From Gammaproteobacteria bacterium (GTDB taxonomy: Bacteria > Pseudomonadota > Gammaproteobacteria > SZUA-229): a DNA stretch of 5,879 nt. Below are positions 1-3,918 of the stretch, one piece after another. The stretch covers positions 1 to 5,879 of the forward strand of contig WTCC01000115.1 in NCBI GenBank assembly GCA_013138755.1. Direction: 5' to 3'. The position numbers and the translations under genes are program-made. Each line of letters opens with the position of its first letter. Positions within the stretch are counted from its first letter, which is position 1. The notes below the pieces were generated by a model. The model did not search any database, was not told the DNA's origin, and saw only the letters and a list, made by a program, of their open reading frames with translations.

Positions 1-2
1 TA

Positions 3-128
3 TACGATATTTACTTGAATCTAGCTGAAGTAGCTACGGTTAAAATATTGTGTTTGCTATTGGCACGAAGCAGTTCTTCCATTATTTATACGGTACTATT
101 CATCTGGCATAGCGTAATTAACACATAA
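3..128 (+). CDS. 3' end of an unknown ORF, possibly the tail of a cassette gene
   Basis: This reading frame is open from the left edge of the window to a TAA at 126-128, so about 41 C-terminal residues are visible and the start lies outside. The residues include a hydrophobic stretch (ILCLLLA, then IIYTVLFIW) that could be one or two membrane segments. I do not recognise a family. The main support is position: the stop codon falls inside the R''-type core of the attC-like site starting at 123, which is the usual arrangement for an integron cassette gene. A 41-codon open frame in AT-rich DNA could also arise by chance, so this is tentative. Confidence 0.3.
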   Translation, partial: YDIYLNLAEVATVKILCLLLARSSSSIIYTVLFIWHSVINT

Positions 129-223
129 CAAAGCGCTGGTTCGGATGCAAACTACGCTGGGAGTCTCCCCGCGCCATTTCGCTCTACTCTGCATAAAACG
201 GCCGGTTAACTCAAACGTTGATA
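123..223 (+). repeat. attC-like integron recombination site (attC 1), apparently complete
   Basis: The left boundary carries ACATAAC (123-129) followed by AAAGCGC, close to the R'' core RYYYAAC and to the TAACAA start common in attC sites. The right end reads TTAACTCAAACGTTGAT (206-222), which closely matches the end of classical attC sites such as that of aadA1 (TTAACTCAAGCGTTAGA). Between them the arms are imperfectly self-complementary: ATGCAAACTA (146-155) can pair with the segment ending TCTGCAT (188-194), and a GGGAGTCTCCC palindrome (160-170) forms the apical part. Length (about 100 bp), conserved ends and variable palindromic middle fit an attC. The cleavage point would be between G217 and T218. 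R' is GTTGATA, slightly off the GTTRRRY consensus. Confidence 0.7.
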
Positions 224-258
224 TGAAAAATAAAACACGAGAGAATTTAGAGATTTGA
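223..258 (+). CDS. 11-codon mini-ORF overlapping the carbonic anhydrase start
   Basis: An ATG at 223, directly at the cassette boundary, opens an 11-residue frame (MKNKTRENLEI) that ends with TGA at 256-258. This stop overlaps the TTG start of the carbonic anhydrase at 255-257 (TTGA overlap). No good ribosome binding site precedes the ATG. It might be a short coupled leader, or the trace of a lost in-frame start. It could also be chance, although a similar arrangement appears at the next cassette gene. Confidence 0.25.
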   Translation: MKNKTRENLEI

Positions 259-842
259 AAACACTTAAACATCTATTTGAAAACAACCTTGCATGGGCAA
301 AATCAATCAAAGAAATAGACCCAGAATTTTTTACTCGGCTATCAAAACAACAATCACCAGAATATCTATGGATTGGTTGTTCAGATAGTAGAGTGCCTGC
401 AAATCAAATAACAAATCTACAACCCGGTGAAGTATTTGTACACCGCAACATTGCAAATGTAGTTGTGCATACAGACCTAAATTGTCTTTCAGTTATACAG
501 TTTGCCGTTGATGTTCTAAAAGTAAAACATATTATAGTCCGCGGTCATTATGGATGCGGTGGCATTAAGGCTGCGCTAGAAAACCATGAACACGGACTTA
601 TTGACAACTGGTTGCGTCATATAAAAGATGTTTATCGCTTACATAGATCAAAGTTTTACGGACTCTCTCATGAAAAAGAATTAGATTTACTCTGCGAGCT
701 AAATGTAAAAGAACAAGTTATAAATATATGTAACACAACCGTTGTACAAAATGCATGGAAGCAAGGAAAAGATTTATCTGTCCATGGTTGGATATACAGT
801 ATTGAAAACGGAATATTAAAAGATTTAAATAGTGGTGTTTAA
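255..842 (+). CDS. can: Beta-class carbonic anhydrase, type II (Can/HICA-like), short C-terminus
   Basis: The enzyme interconverts CO2 and bicarbonate in the cytoplasm, supplying bicarbonate to carboxylases. The zinc ligands of beta-carbonic anhydrases are visible: C42 and D44 in CSDSR, with R46 completing the Asp-Arg dyad, and H98 and C101 in GHYGCGG. W39, R64 and Y181 coincide in position with the non-catalytic bicarbonate-binding triad of the Haemophilus enzyme, which indicates the allosteric type II group. Similarity to E. coli Can is clear along nearly the whole length (for example HTDLNCLSV and HGW near the end). The TTG start is chosen because it aligns residue for residue with the Can N-terminus and because a stop at 231 leaves no upstream in-frame ATG; the ribosome binding site is weak. 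At 195 residues it lacks roughly the last 25 of the usual 220, ending where the attC core begins. The stop TAA lies within GTTTAAC (837-843). The gene is AT-rich compared with deaD. Confidence 0.93.
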   Translation: MKTLKHLFENNLAWAKSIKEIDPEFFTRLSKQQSPEYLWIGCSDSRVPANQITNLQPGEVFVHRNIANVVVHTDLNCLSVIQFAVDVLKVKHIIVRGHYGCGGIKAALENHEHGLIDNWLRHIKDVYRLHRSKFYGLSHEKELDLLCELNVKEQVINICNTTVVQNAWKQGKDLSVHGWIYSIENGILKDLNSGV

Positions 843-865
843 CAAAGGTGGCAGCACCCTTTAAT
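837..865 (+). repeat. 5' part of a second attC-like site, overlapping the carbonic anhydrase stop
   Basis: GTTTAAC at 837-843 is a perfect match to the R'' core RYYYAAC and is followed by AAAGGTGGCAGC, again the TAACAA opening seen in the other attC-like sites here. The stop codon of the upstream gene sits in the core, as is usual for cassettes. Its 3' partner is either the TTAACTCGAACGTTAGAT end at 1221-1238, with an IS remnant between, or a weaker match near 920-940 (CCCCTTGTTGTG). The end coordinate is approximate. Confidence 0.5.
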
Positions 866-952
866 TCATTAAGAAGCGATAGCGGCTCCTTATTAAGACA
901 ATTATGATGTCTACGAAGGCACCCTAACCCCTTGTTGTGTTTTAAAAACTAA

Positions 953-1168
953 AAAAGAAGCAGAAACGCTACCAAGTACAATGCGCATGTTGAGTCATTT
1001 ATTCATTCACTGAAAGGTGAATGGATAAAAGGTGTTAAATACGATACAGTTGAAGCATTACGTAACGGCATAAGGGATTATATTGTGAACTTTCACGGTC
1101 AGGTACGTTTACATTCCAGTCTCTATTATGGCTCAGCCAATGAATTTGAACGAGCTCAAAGCCATTGA
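953..1168 (+). pseudogene. C-terminal remnant of an IS3-family transposase (OrfB, DDE type)
   Basis: The frame opens after a stop at 950-952 and ends at TGA 1166-1168. Its translation from about 974 onward reads NAHVESFIHSLKGEWI, then DYIVNFHGQVRLHSSL, then GSANEFE. These are the hallmarks of the end of the rve integrase core of IS3-family OrfB proteins: the catalytic Glu in (D)NAxxESFFxSLK, and the later YNxxRxHSSLGYxSPxEFE block. Only about 65 residues of a roughly 280-residue protein remain; the two catalytic Asp residues and all of OrfA are missing. The join at the left is somewhere near 960-980, where similarity to the usual SRKGxCYDNA block fades. It cannot encode an active transposase. 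Confidence 0.85.
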
Positions 1169-1199
1169 TTAACCTGTCCATTTTTGCGGGGAAAGATCA
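953..1199 (+). mobile_element. IS3-family insertion sequence remnant, right end only
   Basis: The transposase remnant is followed within a few bases by CCTGTCCATTTTTGCGGGG and then AAAGATCA (1173-1199). A short GC-containing stretch of this kind directly after OrfB is typical of the right inverted repeat of IS3-family elements. The left end and most of the element are absent from the window, so neither the inverted repeat pair nor a target duplication can be tested. The outer boundary at about 1199 is inferred because attC-like sequence starts immediately afterwards. Confidence 0.55.
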
Positions 1200-1238
1200 C
1201 CTCCACTTCGCAGCGACCATTTAACTCGAACGTTAGAT
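1200..1238 (+). repeat. 3' part of an attC-like site (attC 2 right half)
   Basis: The segment ends in TTAACTCGAACGTTAGAT (1221-1238). This matches the terminal block of classical attC sites and shares 13 of 14 bases with the equivalent block of attC 1 (TTAACTCAAACGTT). R' is GTTAGAT (1232-1238), a good match to GTTRRRY, with the predicted cleavage after G1232. No matching R'' lies within 150 bp upstream; the sequence directly to the left is the IS remnant. It is therefore half a site, separated from its partner by insertion or deletion. Confidence 0.65.
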
Positions 1239-1251
1239 CGCAGGAGAAGTC

Positions 1252-1323
1252 ATGGGGAACCAAGTAAGAATAAAGAATACTGATACTATCGGTAAATACA
1301 GGAGGCTTAATCTACATGACTAA
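1252..1323 (+). CDS. 23-codon mini-ORF at the start of the second cassette
   Basis: An ATG at 1252 preceded by AGGAG at 1242-1246 (5-nt spacing) opens a 23-residue basic peptide beginning MGNQVRIKNTD and ending LNLHD, with TAA at 1321-1323. The strong ribosome binding site argues that it is translated. Its end overlaps the ATG of the membrane protein at 1316 by eight bases (ATGACTAA), so ribosomes finishing here could reinitiate on the next gene. I recognise no family. It begins 14 bases after the R' core of the attC half-site, where the first gene of a cassette would normally start. Confidence 0.45.
   Translation: MGNQVRIKNTDTIGKYRRLNLHD
1300..1305 (+). promoter_or_regulatory. Strong Shine-Dalgarno for the 80-residue membrane protein
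   Basis: AGGAGG lies 10 nt before the ATG at 1316 and inside the preceding mini-ORF. It fixes the start of the membrane protein and shows that this gene has its own initiation signal besides any coupling. Confidence 0.7.
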
Positions 1324-1558
1324 AAGAAAAGGTGTTCTACAGAAAATTTCACTCGTTTCGGGTGTGTTAAGTTTTGCATTAGCGTTTATTTCTGGCGTTC
1401 TCCTCTATCTACGGGCAGAGAGTGTGGACAGTGGTAATGTCATATCAGCTAGCCTTATTGCATCTACATTTTTCTTCGTATGTATTGGTGCTGTTTTTAT
1501 CACCATGGGGAAGGCCGACATACCCAGTTTTAAATTTGATAACTCTGAAGAAAAATAA
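1316..1558 (+). CDS. Small two-helix membrane protein, cassette-encoded, unknown function
   Basis: The product has 80 residues: a short basic N-terminus (MTKRKGVLQK), a first hydrophobic helix at about residues 11-32, a short polar loop with RAESVDSG, a second hydrophobic helix at about 42-64, and an acidic polar tail ending in EEK. The charge pattern suggests N-terminus and C-terminus both in the cytoplasm. No catalytic motif is visible and I do not recognise a family. The start is set by AGGAGG at 1300-1305. The gene lies between an attC right half and an attC-like 5' core (from about 1595), so it reads as an integron cassette gene; short hypothetical membrane proteins are common cassette cargo. 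A toxin, immunity or stress role would be guesswork. Confidence 0.72.
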   Translation: MTKRKGVLQKISLVSGVLSFALAFISGVLLYLRAESVDSGNVISASLIASTFFFVCIGAVFITMGKADIPSFKFDNSEEK

Positions 1559-1594
1559 AAGCATTGAAGGTCAGGTTCCGTTAAAGGTACAACG

Positions 1595-1620
1595 CTCTAA
1601 CAAGCGACTGTGGCGTCAAC
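1595..1620 (+). repeat. Orphan 5' part of an attC-like site after the membrane protein gene
   Basis: CTCTAAC (1595-1601) followed by AAGCGACTGTGG resembles the R''-L'' opening of attC sites (compare TCTAACAA in aadA1 and TAACAAACGC in Vibrio repeats). It comes about 36 bases after the stop of the membrane protein gene, as expected for a cassette. No complementary 3' block (CAGTCGC or TTAACTC, then GTTAG) is found before 1804, so the site appears truncated and would mark the decayed right edge of the array. Confidence 0.4.
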
Positions 1621-1771
1621 CCCGATAAAAAGTAATTAAAAAGCCCATTCTGTTTTGTTCTTTAGCATCGTATTCAGGATGATTATGAACTTCCTCATAC
1701 ATGCGGTAGCGGTAGCCCTTTACGTATTGCTGCATTCCTACCAGACAAGTAATCCATAAACTGGGCAACAT
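1616..1771 (-). CDS. 51-residue antisense ORF, unknown
   Basis: On the minus strand an ATG at 1771 opens 51 codons ending with TGA at 1616-1618. The N-terminus is hydrophobic (MLPSLWITCLVG) and the rest is rich in Tyr, Arg, Glu and His (for example GYRYRMYEEVHNHPEYD), a composition that looks more like protein than random AT-rich DNA. No family is recognised. An internal ATG at 1735 is an alternative start. The ATG is directly preceded by GTTAG on the minus strand, so the ORF begins inside a GTTAGAT motif resembling an R' core, and another GTTAGAG lies just past its stop. It may therefore be an inverted or broken cassette gene. The ribosome binding site is weak. Confidence 0.35.
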   Translation of the reverse strand: MLPSLWITCLVGMQQYVKGYRYRMYEEVHNHPEYDAKEQNRMGFLITFYRG

Positions 1772-1803
1772 CTAACATTACCATCACATATTGAGATCAA
1801 CAC

Positions 1804-3357
1804 ATGAATAAACCTATAATTGCAGATAACAAACCTGTAAAGGTAAATCTTTCAGCAGGACAGGAATATCATTTTTGCACCTGTGGCAGATCTAAAAGCC
1901 AACCTTTTTGCGATGGATCACATGTGGGAACATCCTTTAACCCCAGAGTCATCGTCGCTGATGAAGCAGGTGATGCCTATTTATGTGCGTGCAAACACAC
2001 AGGCAATACTCCTTTTTGTGACGGGACGCATAAACAGTTTAGCGACGATCAAATTGGTAATGAAGGACCAGGGTTAACACCAGATAGTAGTAAATTACCT
2101 GTCGCTACTGCTACACCTGAAGAACCAACGGTAGCATTTATACATCAACTAGCCAGAGAAGGATTAACCAAATTAGGACATCACGGTCGGATGACTTCTA
2201 TGGGCGTTCCGCGGCACATGTTGCCACATTGGGACGACATTCAGATCATGGCAGCGCAGATGGCAACCAAACCATTAATGGAAGATCAAGCCATTGGCAC
2301 TGAATTGATCATTGGTCCAGAATCTAATAAACCATTAACATTAAAAATACCTCTGTTTGTCTCTGACATGAGTTTTGGTGCATTGTCTGAAGAAGCTAAA
2401 ATCTCTCTAGCCAAGGGCGCCGAATTATCTGGAACTGGCATCTGCTCAGGTGAAGGCGGAATGCTGCCTGAAGAACAAGAAGCAAATTCTCGATTTTTTT
2501 ATGAATATGCTAGCGCTGGTTTCGGCTACAAGGAAGAACTGTTAGAAAAAGTGCAAGCGTTTCACTTCAAAGGCGGACAAGGTGCCAAAACGGGAACAGG
2601 CGGACACCTTCCTGGCAATAAAAATGTTGGTAAAATATCACAGGTTCGCGGTATCCCTGAAGGAGAACCCGCTATATCTCCGCCGACTTTTAAAGACCTT
2701 GTTACCACATCAGACTTTCAGCGTTTTGCAGACCGTGTACGTGAAGTGACTGGAGGCATCCCTATCGGCTTTAAACTCAGTGCAAACCATATCGAAAAAG
2801 ATATTCAGTTTGCACTTGATAGCAGTGCTGATTACATCATATTAGATGGACGCGGCGGCGGTACAGGAGCTGCACCAGAAATGTTTAGAGACCATATCAG
2901 CGTACCCACAATTCCAGCACTAGCGCGCGCCCGTCGCTATCTCGATGAACAGAGCGCCAGTGGCCGCGTTACACTTATCATTACTGGCGGCTTACGCGTA
3001 CCAATTGATTTTGTGAAAGCGATGGCACTTGGGGCAGATGGTATTGCTATTGCTAATAGTGCAATGCAAGCCATTGGCTGTGTAGCAGCTAGAATGTGTA
3101 ACACCAATAACTGCCCTGCAGGTATCGCCACCCAAAAGGCAAATCTACGGCAGCGATTGGACATTCAGAAGTCATCTGCTCAGCTACATAATTTTTTTGA
3201 TGCCTCTGTAGAATTAATGCAGGTCATGGCGAGGGCTTGCGGGCATCATGACTTAAGCCAATTTAATAAGGGTGATCTAGCAACATGGCATCACGAAATG
3301 GCTTTATTGTCTGGTGTAGCGTACTCTGGCTACTCGAATCCAACGAGTAAGTTGTAA
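1804..3357 (+). CDS. CDGSH-CDGSH-glutamate synthase (FMN domain) fusion protein
   Basis: The N-terminal 80 residues hold two CDGSH-type 2Fe-2S sites, each CxC...CDGxH: C25, C27, C36, H40, then C61, C63, C72, H76. From about residue 120 to 500 follows the FMN-binding synthase domain of glutamate synthase. It shows GGQGAKTGTGGHLPG (258-271 region), GFKLS with K324, DGRGGGTGAAP, GGLR (395-398), and a C426-x5-C432-x4-C437 motif that in GltB binds a 3Fe-4S cluster. In GltB this domain joins ammonia and 2-oxoglutarate into glutamate. Here the glutaminase and central domains are absent, so any ammonia must come from elsewhere, and no GltD is nearby; the CDGSH sites may deliver or sense electrons (inference). 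At 517 residues it fits the stand-alone FMN-binding glutamate synthase family. The ribosome binding site is weak (GAG near 1793). It is probably co-transcribed with the next gene, 14 nt away. True substrate unknown. Confidence 0.93.
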   Translation: MNKPIIADNKPVKVNLSAGQEYHFCTCGRSKSQPFCDGSHVGTSFNPRVIVADEAGDAYLCACKHTGNTPFCDGTHKQFSDDQIGNEGPGLTPDSSKLPVATATPEEPTVAFIHQLAREGLTKLGHHGRMTSMGVPRHMLPHWDDIQIMAAQMATKPLMEDQAIGTELIIGPESNKPLTLKIPLFVSDMSFGALSEEAKISLAKGAELSGTGICSGEGGMLPEEQEANSRFFYEYASAGFGYKEELLEKVQAFHFKGGQGAKTGTGGHLPGNKNVGKISQVRGIPEGEPAISPPTFKDLVTTSDFQRFADRVREVTGGIPIGFKLSANHIEKDIQFALDSSADYIILDGRGGGTGAAPEMFRDHISVPTIPALARARRYLDEQSASGRVTLIITGGLRVPIDFVKAMALGADGIAIANSAMQAIGCVAARMCNTNNCPAGIATQKANLRQRLDIQKSSAQLHNFFDASVELMQVMARACGHHDLSQFNKGDLATWHHEMALLSGVAYSGYSNPTSKL

Positions 3358-3371
3358 CAGATGAGGAAATA

Positions 3372-3617
3372 ATGATGACCACAGAAACACTTACTACTTT
3401 TCTTGGCTGGTGCACAGTTATAAATATCAGCGTTCTTTTGTTGTCTACAATACTTTTGATAACCTTGAAAGAATCTATTCTAAAAATTCACAACAGATTA
3501 TTTGGATTAGATGAAGAGACGTTATCACTCACCTATTTTCAATATCTGGGCAATTACAAAATAGCTACTTACATACTAAATTTGGTGCCGTACATCGCTT
3601 TAAAGATAATGACTTAG
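3372..3617 (+). CDS. Small membrane protein resembling DUF6868
   Basis: The 81-residue product has a first hydrophobic helix at about residues 9-32 starting FLGWCTVIN, a central amphipathic part with HNRLFGLDEET, and a hydrophobic C-terminal segment YILNLVPYIAL (67-77). The FLGWCTVIN opening, the H-R-LF-L middle and the NLVPY-AL ending agree with my recollection of the DUF6868 family of small gammaproteobacterial membrane proteins, whose function is unknown. The ribosome binding site GAGGA at 3363-3367 sits 7 nt before the second ATG (3375), which is a better start than the first by spacing. Only 14 nt separate it from the fusion gene upstream, so the two are likely one transcript. It ends 10 nt from a convergent gene. 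Confidence 0.8.
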   Translation: MMTTETLTTFLGWCTVINISVLLLSTILLITLKESILKIHNRLFGLDEETLSLTYFQYLGNYKIATYILNLVPYIALKIMT

Positions 3618-3627
3618 TAACCAGACC

Positions 3628-3873
3628 TCATGACCGTTTTGCCGCAGAATATATAGCGACATCTTCATCAGTTTCATTACCACTAATCTTATTTAGCTTA
3701 ACTTCATAGTGATCATTATGTGGCACTGGAATCACATCGTAACCATGATGGCTATCGATGTCAGTAACAGCTAACTCATCAGCTAAGGTCTTGGCGTCTT
3801 CAAGATCATCAAAAGCGCCAAATACATCGTGTCGATACACTGAAGTTTTAATAACGAGATATACTATTTTCAT
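3628..3873 (-). CDS. Small acidic protein of unknown function downstream of deaD
   Basis: The 81-residue soluble protein starts with a likely beta strand (MKIVYLVIKTSVYRHDVFGAF). Next comes a helix (DDLEDAKTLADELAV), then an Asp/His-rich turn (DIDSHHGYD), a second strand pair (VIPVPHNDHYEVKLNKI) and an acidic tail. The pattern of an aromatic strand followed by an EDA-x-x-LA helix is seen in various small uncharacterised proteins, but I cannot assign a family. The gene lies 45 nt after deaD on the same strand and is probably transcribed with it, since no convincing terminator separates them. The ribosome binding site is poor, which may mean it depends on the upstream transcript. It is convergent with the gene ending at 3617. 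Confidence 0.7.
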   Translation of the reverse strand: MKIVYLVIKTSVYRHDVFGAFDDLEDAKTLADELAVTDIDSHHGYDVIPVPHNDHYEVKLNKISGNETDEDVAIYSAAKRS

Positions 3874-3918
3874 CCAATGAGTATAGTTATGTTTATCCCG
3901 AAAACAAAAAAGAAAGGC

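Larger units (their letters stand above)
218..1232 (+). mobile_element. Putative integron gene cassette carrying carbonic anhydrase, with an IS remnant inside
   Basis: The segment lies between two GTT core cleavage points, G217/T218 in attC 1 and G1232/T1233 in the right part of attC 2. By cassette logic it is one unit: the carbonic anhydrase gene followed by its attC. The attC part is abnormally long (837-1238) because it contains the end of an IS3-family element. The alternative is that two cassettes are present and that the attC following the carbonic anhydrase ends near 930-940, where CCCCTTGTT can pair with AACAAAGG at 842-849. No integrase gene or attI is in the window. Confidence 0.45.

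Noticed and set aside
160..170. GGGAGTCTCCC palindrome as a possible operator or terminator
   Set aside because: It sits at the tip of the attC-like fold and is not followed by a T run; the attC reading explains it better.
890..1012. Open frame in the gap before the IS remnant reading DVYEGTLTPCCVLKTKKEAETL, which looks protein-like
   Set aside because: No start codon or ribosome binding site, stops at both ends, and it overlaps the transposase remnant in another frame; not enough to call a gene fragment.
1422..1628. 68-codon plus-strand frame overlapping the 80-residue membrane protein
   Set aside because: It starts inside the membrane protein gene with no ribosome binding site, and it runs through the attC-like core into non-coding sequence; the other frame has AGGAGG and a coherent two-helix protein.
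1883..2077. 64-codon frame within the CDGSH region and a 75-codon antisense frame at 2937-3164
   Set aside because: Both lie fully inside the fusion gene, whose cluster-binding cysteines and FMN motifs account for the sequence.
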